Assembly (NCBI GenBank): GCA_905215965.1 | Contig: CAJMSD010000007.1 | Location: forward strand, 62,001 to 126,000 | Length of the DNA stretch: 64,000 nt | Direction: 5' to 3' | Origin: an uncultured bacterium | GTDB lineage: Bacteria > Bacillota > Clostridia > Oscillospirales > Ruminococcaceae | Part shown: positions 1 through 8,602 of the stretch, in pieces | Position numbering within the stretch: the stretch's first letter is position 1 | Layout of the letters: each line of letters starts with the position of its first letter | Translations under genes and position numbers: made by a program | Notes under the pieces: generated by a model | What the model saw: only the letters and a program-made list of their open reading frames with translations | Database searches by the model: none | What the model was told of the DNA's origin: nothing

Positions 1-982
1 TCAAGATGAAATAGAGTATTGCATACGACCAGCTTGTTGTGCTGAAGAACCTGCAGAAGTGGTAATAGAAACCGCTTGTTTTTGTAGGCATTCCGGCAAA
101 CATCTGAATTGTCTGAGGCAATGACATAAAGCTCATTGCGAAGATGATAGGCATAACGCCGCTCATACAGATCTTGATCGGAATATGAGTTTTCTGACCG
201 CCGTACTGTTTTCTGCCAACTACGCGCTTAGCATACTGTATCGGGATTCTTCTTTCTGATTCATTCATGAACACTATAAATGCAAACTCAAGGACTATGA
301 ACACAACAACGCCCACAGTCAGCGGAACAAATTTTGCCGGCTCATCGCCGATCTTTGTTACCAGATAGAGTGCATCTTTAGGGAATCTTGCTGCGATACC
401 TGCAAAAAGTATCATAGAAATACCGTTGCCGATACCCTTATCGCTAATACGGTTGCCCATCCAGATAACGAATGAAGCGCCTGCCATAAATGAAGCGATA
501 ATTACAATTGCCGAGAAATACTCAGAAAATCCGCCGTTAGTATACTTTATAGCCTCTGTCTGTCTTTTAAGGGTAAGATAATAAGCGAAGGACATAAATG
601 CGCTGAGGACAAGAGCCACAACGGCAGTTATTTTTTCGATCTTCTTTCTTCCCTCTTCGCCCTCGTCACGAAGTCTTTCGAGAGGAGGAATAGCATAAGT
701 CAGAAGCTGCATGATAATTGAAGCATTGATATACGGGGTAATTGAAAGCGAGAATATAGTCGCCTGTGAAAGCGCGCCGCCGGTCATTACATTCAGATAA
801 TTGAAAATAGAACCGCCGTTATCTTTATCCATTACCGAGAACCAGTCAGCAACAGCTGTTGGATCGAGAAAAGGAACAGTGATAGCGCTTCCGAATCTAA
901 AGATAATGATCATGAGTAATGTGTACAAGAGTTTTTTACGAATCTCAGGAACACCCCAAGCGTTTTTCAGGGTTTGAAACAC
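1..982 (-). CDS. secY: Preprotein translocase subunit SecY (partial, cut by window edge)
   Basis: SecY forms the protein-conducting channel of the Sec translocon in the cytoplasmic membrane. About 327 N-terminal residues are visible; the remainder (family length about 430) lies outside the window. The reading frame begins with GTG at 982, one base after the L15 stop, so the two genes are translationally coupled. The start MFQTLKNAW, the motif YINASIIMQLL and several hydrophobic segments are typical of SecY, and its place after L15 is the standard spc-operon order. Confidence 0.96.
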   Translation of the reverse strand, partial: MFQTLKNAWGVPEIRKKLLYTLLMIIIFRFGSAITVPFLDPTAVADWFSVMDKDNGGSIFNYLNVMTGGALSQATIFSLSITPYINASIIMQLLTYAIPPLERLRDEGEEGRKKIEKITAVVALVLSAFMSFAYYLTLKRQTEAIKYTNGGFSEYFSAIVIIASFMAGASFVIWMGNRISDKGIGNGISMILFAGIAARFPKDALYLVTKIGDEPAKFVPLTVGVVVFIVLEFAFIVFMNESERRIPIQYAKRVVGRKQYGGQKTHIPIKICMSGVMPIIFAMSFMSLPQTIQMFAGMPTKTSGFYYHFCRFFSTTSWSYAILYFIL

Positions 983-983
983 A

Positions 984-1424
984 TTACATCACCTCAGCTT
1001 TCCCGCCAGCCTTTTCGATTTTCTCAACAGCGCTCTGCGAGAACTTAGCAGCCTTTACTGTAAGCTTTGCAGTGATTTCGCCGTTGCCGAGGATTTTAAC
1101 GCCGTCATTAACCTTCTTTACAAGACCAGAAGCAACAAGGAGTTCTGTATCGACTACAGTACCGTCCTTGAATTTGTTAAGATCTGAAACGTTAACGATA
1201 GCATATTTAGTTGCAAAAATGTTGTTGAATCCTCTCTTTGGGATACGTCTTGCCAGTGGCATCTGACCGCCCTCAAAGCCGATTCTTACACCGCCGCCTG
1301 AACGTGCGTTCTGACCCTTGTGGCCCTTGCCGGCAGTCTTACCGTTACCCGAGCCGTGACCTCTGCCGATACGCTTACAGTCCTTATTTGAGTCGAGTGC
1401 GGGAGTTAATTCGTGAATCTTCAT
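984..1424 (-). CDS. rplO: 50S ribosomal protein L15
   Basis: Large-subunit protein L15, which binds 23S rRNA late in assembly. The 146-residue length is normal. The Gly-rich basic N-terminal region (RGHGSGNGKTAGKGHKGQ, about residues 22-39) is the family hallmark and is followed by the GFEGGQMPL motif. An AAGGAGGTG ribosome binding site precedes the ATG, and the gene sits 18 nt after L30. Confidence 0.98.
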   Translation of the reverse strand: MKIHELTPALDSNKDCKRIGRGHGSGNGKTAGKGHKGQNARSGGGVRIGFEGGQMPLARRIPKRGFNNIFATKYAIVNVSDLNKFKDGTVVDTELLVASGLVKKVNDGVKILGNGEITAKLTVKAAKFSQSAVEKIEKAGGKAEVM

Positions 1425-1442
1425 AAGTTTGCACCTCCTTGC

Positions 1443-1619
1443 TTACGCTTCATGTACCTCAACGAGGTGGGATATTTTATTGATTTTACCGTTTGTCTGC
1501 TCATTGTCGGGCTGTACGGTCACATCTCCGACTTTCTTGAGGCCAAGTGACTGAGCAGTAGCGATCTGGTCTTTCTTTCTGCCGATAAGGCTCTTGACAA
1601 GCTTGATTTCCTTTGCCAT
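1443..1619 (-). CDS. rpmD: 50S ribosomal protein L30
   Basis: A 58-residue protein starting MAKEIKLVKSLIGRKKDQ, read directly from the minus strand between S5 and L15. The single-domain bacterial L30 motif (KLVKSLIG, then an ATAQSLGLKK helix) is clear and the length matches the family. GGAGG lies upstream of the ATG at 1619, and the TAA is 18 nt before L15. Confidence 0.95.
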   Translation of the reverse strand: MAKEIKLVKSLIGRKKDQIATAQSLGLKKVGDVTVQPDNEQTNGKINKISHLVEVHEA

Positions 1620-1632
1620 AGTTACTGCCTCC

Positions 1633-2133
1633 TTAACCTAAAATTTCCTTAACAGTCTTGCCTCTTTTTGCAGCTACTTCCTTAGCAGTTACGCATGATG
1701 TAAGACCGTTGATTGTAGCTCTGACTACATTGCAGGGGTTATTTGAACGAAGAGACTTTGTTCTGATATCCTTGATGCCTGCAACCTCGATGACCGCACG
1801 GACAGGACCGCCTGCGATAACGCCTGTACCGGGAGCAGCGGGCTTCATAAGAACTCTGCCTGCGCCGAATTCACCGATTATTTCATGAGGGATAGTTGTT
1901 CCCTTAAGAGCGATCTTCTTGAGGTTTTTCTTAGCGTCCTCAATACCCTTGCGGATAGCGTCAGGAACTTCGCCCGACTTACCGAGACCGAAGCCTACCG
2001 TACCGTTTCCGTCGCCGACTACTACGAGAGCAGCGAACTTCATGATACGGCCGCCCTTAACGGTCTTGGAAACACGGTTGATAGCAACAACCTTTTCAAC
2101 GAGCTCTGAAGCCTGTGTTTCAATATTAGCCAT
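1633..2133 (-). CDS. rpsE: 30S ribosomal protein S5
   Basis: Small-subunit protein S5, involved in decoding fidelity and mRNA entry. The 166 residues comprise the N-terminal double-stranded-RNA-binding domain (VNRVSKTVKGGR-like region, FAALVVVGDGNG) and the C-terminal domain with APGTGVIAGGPVRAV. A GGGAGG site lies before the start. Gaps of 13-15 nt on both sides fit the spc operon. Confidence 0.98.
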   Translation of the reverse strand: MANIETQASELVEKVVAINRVSKTVKGGRIMKFAALVVVGDGNGTVGFGLGKSGEVPDAIRKGIEDAKKNLKKIALKGTTIPHEIIGEFGAGRVLMKPAAPGTGVIAGGPVRAVIEVAGIKDIRTKSLRSNNPCNVVRATINGLTSCVTAKEVAAKRGKTVKEILG

Positions 2134-2148
2134 TCTTTTACCTCCCTC

Positions 2149-2508
2149 TTAGAATTTAAGTCCGTTTTCACGGGCGCCTTCTGCAAGCTCCTTAACACGG
2201 CCGTGATAAAGGTAGCCGCCTCTGTCGAAAACAACATTGCTGATGCCCTTATCAGCAGCGTTCTTAGCGATCATTTCGCCGACCTTGCGAGCGCCTTCAA
2301 CGTTGCCGCCGTTGCCCTCGAAGCCCTTGTCCATGCTGGATGCGGAAGCAAGAGTAACGCCGTTTACATCGTCAATGATCTGAGCATAAATATGCTTATT
2401 TGAACGGAACACATTGAGACGCGGACGCTCAGGAGTTCCTGATATCTTAGCACGAACTCTGCGGTGTCTCTTTAATCTTGCCTTATTGCTGTCAATCTTT
2501 TTAATCAT
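2149..2508 (-). CDS. rplR: 50S ribosomal protein L18
   Basis: L18 binds 5S rRNA in the central protuberance. The 119-residue protein has the basic start (RLKRHRRVRAKISGT), the RPRLNVFRSNKHIYAQIIDD motif and the C-terminal VVFDRGGYLYHGRVKELA. Length and position between L6 and S5 are standard. Confidence 0.98.
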   Translation of the reverse strand: MIKKIDSNKARLKRHRRVRAKISGTPERPRLNVFRSNKHIYAQIIDDVNGVTLASASSMDKGFEGNGGNVEGARKVGEMIAKNAADKGISNVVFDRGGYLYHGRVKELAEGARENGLKF

Positions 2509-2527
2509 AGCAATTTGCTCCTTCTAA

Positions 2528-3073
2528 TTACTTCTTGCCCTTACCGGCTTTACCTTCCTTGCGGATGATATGCTCGCCGGCATATCTGATACCCTTGCCC
2601 TTATACGGCTCAGGCGGACGCTTTTCACGTACTTCAGCTGCAAACTGACCTACAGCCTGCTTGTCGATACCGCTTATCACAAGCTTGTTAGGCTGAGGAA
2701 CGTCGATCTTAATGCTGTCTGTTTCCTCAACGATAACCTGATGTGAAAAACCAAGGTTAAGAGTAACCTTAGTGCCCTGCTTTGCGGCACGGTAACCTAC
2801 ACCCTCTATTTCAAGAGTTTTTGAAAATCCGTTTGTAACACCCTCTACCATATTAGCGATAAGTGTTCTTGTAAGACCGTGAAGTGAACGATAAGTCTTG
2901 TTATCGTTTGGTCTCGTTACGGTGATAACACCGTCAGCGATCTCTATTCCGAGATCCTTGTTGAACTGTCTTGTAAGCTCGCCCTTAGGACCCTTTACAG
3001 TGATGCAGTTATTTTCGTTCTTAACCTCAACACCTGCCGGAACGCTAATAGGCATTTTACCGATTCTTGACAT
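2528..3073 (-). CDS. rplF: 50S ribosomal protein L6
   Basis: L6 lies near the factor-binding site of the large subunit. The 181 residues form two homologous domains, starting MSRIGKMPISVPAGVEV and ending with the conserved RPPEPYKGKGIRYAGE. A GGAGG site precedes the ATG and S8 lies 13 nt upstream. Confidence 0.98.
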   Translation of the reverse strand: MSRIGKMPISVPAGVEVKNENNCITVKGPKGELTRQFNKDLGIEIADGVITVTRPNDNKTYRSLHGLTRTLIANMVEGVTNGFSKTLEIEGVGYRAAKQGTKVTLNLGFSHQVIVEETDSIKIDVPQPNKLVISGIDKQAVGQFAAEVREKRPPEPYKGKGIRYAGEHIIRKEGKAGKGKK

Positions 3074-3086
3074 ATCAGCTTCCTCC

Positions 3087-3485
3087 TTACCAGATGTATG
3101 CGAGAACCTCGCCGCCGACGTTAAGCTCTCTTGCCTTCTTGTCGGTCACGATGCCCTTTGAAGTTGAAACGATTGCGATACCAAGGCCTTTTCTTACCTT
3201 TGGCATATCTGCGCAGCTTGAATAAATACGCAGACCCGGCTTAGAAACTCTTCTAAGACCAGTTATAACCGGTGACTTGTTGTCGCCGTATTTAAGCGTG
3301 ATCCTGATAACACCCTGCTTACCGTCTTCGATGATCTGAAAGCCCTTTACATAGCCCTCGTCAACGAGAATCTGTGTGATAGCCTTCTTAACATTGGAAG
3401 CGGGAACGTCAACTGTGGCGTGCTTTGCAGTATTCGCATTACGAATTCTTGTTAAAAGATCTGCTATTGTATCAGTAATTTGCAT
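3087..3485 (-). CDS. rpsH: 30S ribosomal protein S8
   Basis: S8 binds the central domain of 16S rRNA, and in Escherichia coli it represses the spc operon. The 132-residue protein starts MQITDTIADLLTRIRNAN and ends with VSTSKGIVTDKKAREL and GGEVLAYIW, all family signatures. No S8-repressor-like structure was evident to me around L5. Confidence 0.98.
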   Translation of the reverse strand: MQITDTIADLLTRIRNANTAKHATVDVPASNVKKAITQILVDEGYVKGFQIIEDGKQGVIRITLKYGDNKSPVITGLRRVSKPGLRIYSSCADMPKVRKGLGIAIVSTSKGIVTDKKARELNVGGEVLAYIW

Positions 3486-3509
3486 GCCGAATGACCTCCT
3501 TTTTGTATT

Positions 3510-3695
3510 TTACCAGCTTGCCTTCTTAACACCCGGAATCTGACCGTCATGTGCAAGCTCTCTGAAGCAGATACGGCAGATGCCGAATTTTCTGAGATAT
3601 GCGTGCGGTCTGCCACAAATCTTGCATCTGTTGTATGCTCTTGTGGAATACTTGGGAGTTCTCTGCTGCTTATTGATCATTGCCTTTTTAGCCAT
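3510..3695 (-). CDS. rpsN: 30S ribosomal protein S14, zinc-binding type
   Basis: A 61-residue S14 of the zinc-ribbon (type Z) class. Four cysteines in two CxxC pairs (CKIC and CRIC) flank GRPHAYLRKFG. This short, zinc-containing paralog is the usual spc-operon form in Firmicutes. It lies 17 nt after L5. Confidence 0.98.
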   Translation of the reverse strand: MAKKAMINKQQRTPKYSTRAYNRCKICGRPHAYLRKFGICRICFRELAHDGQIPGVKKASW

Positions 3696-3712
3696 TTCTA
3701 TATCCTCCCTGA

Positions 3713-4252
3713 TTACTTAACGAACGGAGCGCCCAGCAGTGTAAGGAGCTCTTTAGCTTCTTCATCTGTCTCAGCAGTTGTGATGAAGTTTATATCCATT
3801 CCGCGAACCTTGTCGATCTTATCGTACTCGATTTCAGGGAATATAAGCTGTTCCTTGATACCTGTTGAGTAGTTGCCCTTACCGTCAAACGAATTTCCGT
3901 TGATTCCTCTGAAGTCACGAACTCTTGGGAACGCAACATTGAAAAGCTTGTCAACGAACTCGTACATTTTTTCGCTTCTGAGCGTTACTTTTACGCCGAT
4001 TGGCATACCCTCACGAAGCTTGAAGTTAGCAACAGACTTCTTAGCTCTGCAAATTACAGGCTTCTGACCTGTTATAGCAGCAAGGTCAGTCATTATAGCG
4101 TCGATAACCTTTGCATTATCCTTTGCTTCGCCGGCGCCAACATTGATAACAACCTTTTCAAGCTTCGGGATCTGCATAACGCTTTTATAGCCGAATTTCT
4201 TCATCATTGCAGGAGCAACGGTGCTAACGTAGTATTCTTTTAATCTAGCCAT
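3713..4252 (-). CDS. rplE: 50S ribosomal protein L5
   Basis: L5 binds 5S rRNA and contacts S13 across the subunits. The 179 residues include the P-site-proximal motif KLREGMPIGVKVTLR and the conserved end GMDINFITTAETDEEAKELL. Length is typical. It follows L24 by 17 nt. Confidence 0.98.
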   Translation of the reverse strand: MARLKEYYVSTVAPAMMKKFGYKSVMQIPKLEKVVINVGAGEAKDNAKVIDAIMTDLAAITGQKPVICRAKKSVANFKLREGMPIGVKVTLRSEKMYEFVDKLFNVAFPRVRDFRGINGNSFDGKGNYSTGIKEQLIFPEIEYDKIDKVRGMDINFITTAETDEEAKELLTLLGAPFVK

Positions 4253-4269
4253 GTCGTTTCTCCTTTACA

Positions 4270-4611
4270 TTATTCAAAAGACTTGCCGCATTTCTTGCAA
4301 ACGCGGAGCTTCTTGCCGTCTTCAATTACGTGACCCACTCTTGTAGGCTTGCCGCATTTTGGGCATACAAGCTGTACCTTTGAAGCGTAAACAGGGGCTT
4401 CTGTCTTGATGATGCCGCCCTTTTCGCCCATTCTTGTAGGCTTAACGTGCTTTGTGATAACGTTGATTCCCTCAACGATTACCTTATCCTCCTTAGGGCT
4501 GACTTCCGCAACCTTGCCGGTCTTTCTGTCGCCGTTCTTCTCGAACTTATCCTCATACTTTCCAGTGAGAAGGATTACAGTGTCGCCAGTTTTAACGTGA
4601 ACTTTACTCAT
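4270..4611 (-). CDS. rplX: 50S ribosomal protein L24 with C-terminal zinc ribbon
   Basis: L24 nucleates large-subunit assembly. The 113-residue protein has an N-terminal KOW domain (VHVKTGDTVILLTGK, then TGKVAEVSPKEDKVIVEG) and a C-terminal zinc ribbon with CPKC and CKKC pairs, a form seen in clostridial L24. Between the KOW strand GK and TGKV there are about 11 extra residues (YEDKFEKNGDRK), where most L24 proteins have a short KDKGK-like turn. Confidence 0.96.
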   Translation of the reverse strand: MSKVHVKTGDTVILLTGKYEDKFEKNGDRKTGKVAEVSPKEDKVIVEGINVITKHVKPTRMGEKGGIIKTEAPVYASKVQLVCPKCGKPTRVGHVIEDGKKLRVCKKCGKSFE

Positions 4612-4629
4612 AATCTATTGACACCTCCA

Positions 4630-4998
4630 TTAAAGTACTTCGGGAGCGAGGCTGAGGATCTTTGTATACTCCTTTTCACGGAGCTCCTTAGCAACCGGTC
4701 CGAAAATACGGGTTCCCTTAGGATTCTTATCTTCCTTAATAATTACAGCAGCGTTCTCGTCAAAGCGGATATATGTTCCGTCCTCTCTTCTGAGACCCTT
4801 TGCTGAACGAACGATAACTGCTTTTACAACATCGCCCTTCTTTACAACGCCTCCGGGTGTTGCCTTCTTAACAGAAGCAACCACAACGTCTCCGATATTT
4901 GCATATCTTCTGCGTGTGCCTCCCAGAACTCTGATACACATAAGCTCCTTAGCGCCTGTGTTATCAGCGACTTTTAAATAAGTCTGCATCTGTATCAC
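4630..4998 (-). CDS. rplN: 50S ribosomal protein L14
   Basis: L14 lies at the subunit interface and binds the silencing factor RsfS. The 122 residues start MIQMQTYLKVADNTGAK and include the conserved VLGGTRRRYANIGDVVV and RIFGPVAKELR motifs. It is 40 nt after S17, the second-largest spacer in the operon's spc half. Confidence 0.98.
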   Translation of the reverse strand: MIQMQTYLKVADNTGAKELMCIRVLGGTRRRYANIGDVVVASVKKATPGGVVKKGDVVKAVIVRSAKGLRREDGTYIRFDENAAVIIKEDKNPKGTRIFGPVAKELREKEYTKILSLAPEVL

Positions 4999-5038
4999 AG
5001 CGAGTTCCTCCTTTCAAGCTTAAAGCTTCTATCAAAAA

Positions 5039-5299
5039 TTACTTAGCTCTTTCGAGAATATTTGTTACACGCCATCTCTTATCCTTTGAAAGCGGACGTG
5101 TTTCCATAACCTCAACGCGATCGCCGATTCTGCACTCATTCTTTTCATCGTGAGCCTTGAGCTTAACGGTACGCTTGATGATCTTCTTATAAAGCGGGTG
5201 TTTAACGTTATCAACGATAGCAACTACGACGGTCTTATCCATCTTATCGCTTACAACCTTACCTACTCTTGTTTTTCTAAGGTTTCTCTCAGTAGACAT
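5039..5299 (-). CDS. rpsQ: 30S ribosomal protein S17
   Basis: A primary 16S rRNA-binding protein of 86 residues with the OB-fold signature RVGKVVSDKMDKTVVVAI and the conserved GDRVEVMETRPLSKDKRWRV. The length is normal and L29 lies 19 nt upstream. Confidence 0.98.
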   Translation of the reverse strand: MSTERNLRKTRVGKVVSDKMDKTVVVAIVDNVKHPLYKKIIKRTVKLKAHDEKNECRIGDRVEVMETRPLSKDKRWRVTNILERAK

Positions 5300-5318
5300 T
5301 AGCTAAATCCTCCCTTTC

Positions 5319-5519
5319 TTACTGCTCGGAAGCAATCTCTGCAGCACGCAGAGTTGTCTTGATGCGGGCAATATCCTTCTTTACAGCCTTGATGCGGGCT
5401 GTGTTGTCGAGCTGATTTACAGCAAGCTGGAAGCGGAGGTTGAAGAGCTCTTCCTTCAGGCTTACAAGCTTCTCATTCATCTCGTCAACCGACATTTCTT
5501 TGATCTCAGATGCCTTCAT
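5319..5519 (-). CDS. rpmC: 50S ribosomal protein L29
   Basis: A 66-residue helical hairpin at the polypeptide exit. It starts MKASEIKEMSVDEM and contains KEELFNLRFQLAVNQLDNTARI, the family signature. The start overlaps the L16 stop by one base (TAATG), so translation is coupled. Confidence 0.98.
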   Translation of the reverse strand: MKASEIKEMSVDEMNEKLVSLKEELFNLRFQLAVNQLDNTARIKAVKKDIARIKTTLRAAEIASEQ

Positions 5520-5941
5520 TACTGCTCTCCTCCTTCTTCCTTGAGTACAAACTTACATTTAATAGGAAGCTTATGCATAGCGAGACGCATAGCCTCTCTT
5601 GCAGTTTCCTCAGAAACTCCCTTGATTTCAAAAAGAACTCTGCCCGGCTTTACAACGGCAACCCAGTATTCCGGTGAACCTTTACCTGAACCCATTCGTG
5701 TTTCAGCGGGCTTTTCTGTAATTGGCTTGTCAGGGAATATCTTGATCCAAACCTGACCGCCTCTCTTGATGTAACGAGTCATAGCGATACGGGCTGATTC
5801 GATCTGGTTGGAAGTGATCCAAGCAGGCTCGAGTGCCTGAAGACCGTAATCACCGTAAGTTACCTTGTTTCCTCTGTATGCCTTACCCTTAAGACGTCCT
5901 CTGTGGACTCTGCGGTATTTAACTCTCTTTGGAAGCAGCAT
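5519..5941 (-). CDS. rplP: 50S ribosomal protein L16
   Basis: L16 organises the A-site tRNA-binding region. The 140 residues start MLLPKRVKYRRVHRGRLKG and contain RGGQVWIKIFPDKP and MGSGKGSPEYWVAVV. It shares single bases with the S3 stop (5941) and the L29 start (5519), making a three-gene coupled block. Confidence 0.98.
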   Translation of the reverse strand: MLLPKRVKYRRVHRGRLKGKAYRGNKVTYGDYGLQALEPAWITSNQIESARIAMTRYIKRGGQVWIKIFPDKPITEKPAETRMGSGKGSPEYWVAVVKPGRVLFEIKGVSEETAREAMRLAMHKLPIKCKFVLKEEGGEQ

Positions 5942-6726
5942 TACTGGTTACCTCCTTCTCTTTTTGAGTCACGACCTCTGAAATTTCCGCCGCGTCTGTT
6001 TCCGTCACGTCTGTCGTCACGGCGGCGTCTGTCGTTATTTCTTGAATCGTTCTTTCTTTCGAGCTTTTCTCTCTTCTCGGCTGCCTTAGCGGCGTCGCCC
6101 TTGAGAACCTCGCCCTTATAGATCCAAACCTTTACGCCGAGCTTACCGTAAGTTGTATCAGCCTCAGCGAAACCGTAGTCGATATCGGCACGGATAGTCT
6201 GAAGCGGGATAGTACCTTCGTGGTAGCTTTCGCTTCTTGCGATCTCAGCTCCGGCAAGTCTGCCTGAAACCTTAACCTTGATGCCCTTAGCGCCGAGACG
6301 CATTGAACGGCCGATCGACTGCTTCATAGCGCGTCTGAACGATACTCTGTTTTCAAGATCGAGAGCGATCTTTTCAGCAACGAGCTGTGCGCTCATATCA
6401 GGCTGCTTTACTTCGATAATATTGATGAAAACCTGTTTCTTCATCATAGCTTCGAGCTGAACTCTAAGCTTTTCAATTTCAGCACCGCCTCTGCCGATTA
6501 CGATACCCGGCTTAGCGCAGTGAATGTGGATTCTAACCTTATCGGCAAAACGCTCGATTTCGATTCTCGGAACACCTGCTGCATACAAGCTCTTCTTAAT
6601 GAAGTTACGAACATTGTAGTCCTCAACAAGAGTGTCGCCGAAATCTGCCTTATTGGCATACCAGCGTGAATCCCAATCCTTAATAACGCCGACACGGAGA
6701 CCGTGCGGATTAACTTTCTGGCCCAT
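5941..6726 (-). CDS. rpsC: 30S ribosomal protein S3
   Basis: S3 lines the mRNA entry tunnel. It has an N-terminal KH type 2 domain (VRIHIHCAKPGIVIGRGGAEI) and a C-terminal domain with KVSGRLAGAEIARSE and GVKVWIYKGE. At 261 residues it is longer than many S3 proteins because of an Arg/Gly/Asn-rich tail (about residues 225-261), a low-complexity extension that is probably disordered and RNA-binding. Confidence 0.98.
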   Translation of the reverse strand: MGQKVNPHGLRVGVIKDWDSRWYANKADFGDTLVEDYNVRNFIKKSLYAAGVPRIEIERFADKVRIHIHCAKPGIVIGRGGAEIEKLRVQLEAMMKKQVFINIIEVKQPDMSAQLVAEKIALDLENRVSFRRAMKQSIGRSMRLGAKGIKVKVSGRLAGAEIARSESYHEGTIPLQTIRADIDYGFAEADTTYGKLGVKVWIYKGEVLKGDAAKAAEKREKLERKNDSRNNDRRRRDDRRDGNRRGGNFRGRDSKREGGNQ

Positions 6727-6745
6727 TATTCAAACCTCCTTGGGA

Positions 6746-7081
6746 TTATTCTTTTTCTTTAAGAACAACTGTGATGTGTGATGTTCTCTTTAAAATTCTA
6801 TATGCTCTGCCCTGTGCTCTCGGCATAATTCTCTTCATAACAGGGCCCGGTGTAACGAAGCACTCTGCAACGTAGAGATTATCCTTATCCATGCTGAAGT
6901 TGTTCTCAGCATTAGCCATAGCGGACTTTACAAGCTTTGCAACGATAGGACTTGCAGCCTTCGGAGTAAGATCTAAAGTAGCCAAAGCGATGTCAACAGG
7001 CTTGTTTCTGATAAGATCCAGAACAATCTGTACCTTTCTTGGTGATATACGAGCATTTCTCAAATAAGCTCTTGCTTCCAT
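6746..7081 (-). CDS. rplV: 50S ribosomal protein L22
   Basis: L22 lines the exit tunnel. The 111-residue protein starts MEARAYLRNARISPRKVQIVLD, and the beta-hairpin region that reaches into the tunnel contains MKRIMPRAQGRAYRI. Spacing of 18-19 nt on both sides is typical. Confidence 0.98.
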   Translation of the reverse strand: MEARAYLRNARISPRKVQIVLDLIRNKPVDIALATLDLTPKAASPIVAKLVKSAMANAENNFSMDKDNLYVAECFVTPGPVMKRIMPRAQGRAYRILKRTSHITVVLKEKE

Positions 7082-7099
7082 CTGAACTCCTCCTTCCGC

Positions 7100-7384
7100 T
7101 TATTTCTTACCGTTATTTGATGTCTTTGAGCCTGCGTGACCCTTATAGGTTCTTGTTGGTGCAAACTCGCCGAGCTTATGACCTACCATATCCTCTGTAA
7201 CATAAACCGGAACGTGCTTACGGCCGTCATGAACAGCGAATGTATGTCCTACAAAATCAGGGAAAATTGTTGATGAACGGCTCCAGGTTTTAAGAACCTT
7301 CTTTTCGCCTGCATCGTTCATAGCCACAACCCTCTTAAGAAGAACGTCCTGGACATAAGGTCCCTTTTTAATGCTTCTGCTCAT
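7100..7384 (-). CDS. rpsS: 30S ribosomal protein S19
   Basis: A 94-residue 30S head protein with SRSIKKGPYV at the start, TWSRSSTIFPDFVGHTFAVHDG in the middle and LGEFAPTRTYKGHAG at the end. All family motifs are intact. Confidence 0.98.
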   Translation of the reverse strand: MSRSIKKGPYVQDVLLKRVVAMNDAGEKKVLKTWSRSSTIFPDFVGHTFAVHDGRKHVPVYVTEDMVGHKLGEFAPTRTYKGHAGSKTSNNGKK

Positions 7385-7405
7385 TAATATGTTCCTCCTT
7401 TCAGA

Positions 7406-8239
7406 TTACTTGCCGTTGCGGCGTTTTACGATAAATTTATCTGTTCTGTTATGGGTCTTACGAGTCTTGTAACCGAGTGCCGGCTTACCCCAAGGAGTAA
7501 CAGGTCCCGGACGACCGATAGGAGATTTACCCTCACCACCACCGTGCGGGTGATCGCATGGGTTCATAACCGAACCTCTTACGGTAGGTCTCCAGCCCAT
7601 GTTTCTGACACGTCCTGCCTTACCGTAGTTTACGTTTTCGTGATCGATATTTGAAACCTGACCGATCGAAGCCTTACAGCCGATCGGGATCTTTCTCATT
7701 TCGCCTGAAGGAAGTCTTACGAGAGCGTAAGCGTCTTCTTTACCCATAAGCTGAGCCTGATTTCCTGCGCTTCTTACGAGCTGAGCGCCCTTACCGGGAT
7801 AAAGCTCGATAGCGTGGATAAAAGTACCTACAGGGATATCAGCAAGCTTGAGAGCGTTGCCGGGCTTGATATCAGCCTCTGCGCCTGATTCGATCTTATC
7901 GCCGACCTTAAGTCCGTTAGGAGCAAGAATATATCTCTTTTCTCCGTCCTCGTACTGAACAAGTGCGATAAATGCGCTTCTGTTCGGGTCGTACTCAAGG
8001 GTCATAACTGTAGCGATCATATTATCCTTATCGCGTTTAAAGTCAATAACACGGTATTTTCTTCTGTTTCCGCCGCCTCTGTGACGAACGGTAATTCTGC
8101 CGTAGCTGTTTCTTCCCGACTTCTTCTTCATAGGCTCGAGAAGGCTTTTTTCCGGCTCTACTTTAGACAACTGCGAATAGTCTGTAACTGTCATCTGACG
8201 TCTCGACGGAGTTGTCGGCTTGTAGCTTTTAATTGCCAT
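7406..8239 (-). CDS. rplB: 50S ribosomal protein L2
   Basis: L2 is needed for subunit association and peptidyl transfer. The 277 residues show the oligonucleotide-binding motif RNSYGRITVRHRGGGNRRKYR-like region and the C-terminal MNPCDHPHGGGEGK with the conserved histidine. It is preceded by an unusually wide 69-nt gap after L23. Confidence 0.98.
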   Translation of the reverse strand: MAIKSYKPTTPSRRQMTVTDYSQLSKVEPEKSLLEPMKKKSGRNSYGRITVRHRGGGNRRKYRVIDFKRDKDNMIATVMTLEYDPNRSAFIALVQYEDGEKRYILAPNGLKVGDKIESGAEADIKPGNALKLADIPVGTFIHAIELYPGKGAQLVRSAGNQAQLMGKEDAYALVRLPSGEMRKIPIGCKASIGQVSNIDHENVNYGKAGRVRNMGWRPTVRGSVMNPCDHPHGGGEGKSPIGRPGPVTPWGKPALGYKTRKTHNRTDKFIVKRRNGK

Positions 8240-8308
8240 TTATTTCACTCCTTAAATGCTTCTTTGCGGGAGCATTCCTCCCATACTTTTCCGGACTGAT
8301 CTTACGGA

Positions 8309-8602
8309 TTAATACATACCGTCGAAGAATTCGATCGTCTTTGAATCCTCAGTAAGTGTAACGATAGCTTTTTTCCAGTCAGCCTTCTTACCGAAATATC
8401 TGCCAACGCGCTTAGCACGTCCTGTGCAGTTCATTGTATTGATCTTGGCTACCTTAACGCCGAAAAGCTTTTCGACAGCCTCTTTGATTTCGGTTTTATT
8501 AGCGTCGGTTGCAACCTTAAAGGTGTACTTGCCGACCTGAAGTCCGTCCATGCTCTTTTCGGTGATAACGGGCTTTAAGATAATATCCTGCGGTGCTTTC
8601 AT
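8309..8602 (-). CDS. rplW: 50S ribosomal protein L23
   Basis: A 97-residue exit-site protein and docking point for trigger factor and SRP. It starts MKAPQDIILKPVITEKS and carries the KTEIKEAVEKLFGVKVAKIN motif. Its ATG overlaps the L4 stop by one base at 8602. Confidence 0.98.
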   Translation of the reverse strand: MKAPQDIILKPVITEKSMDGLQVGKYTFKVATDANKTEIKEAVEKLFGVKVAKINTMNCTGRAKRVGRYFGKKADWKKAIVTLTEDSKTIEFFDGMY

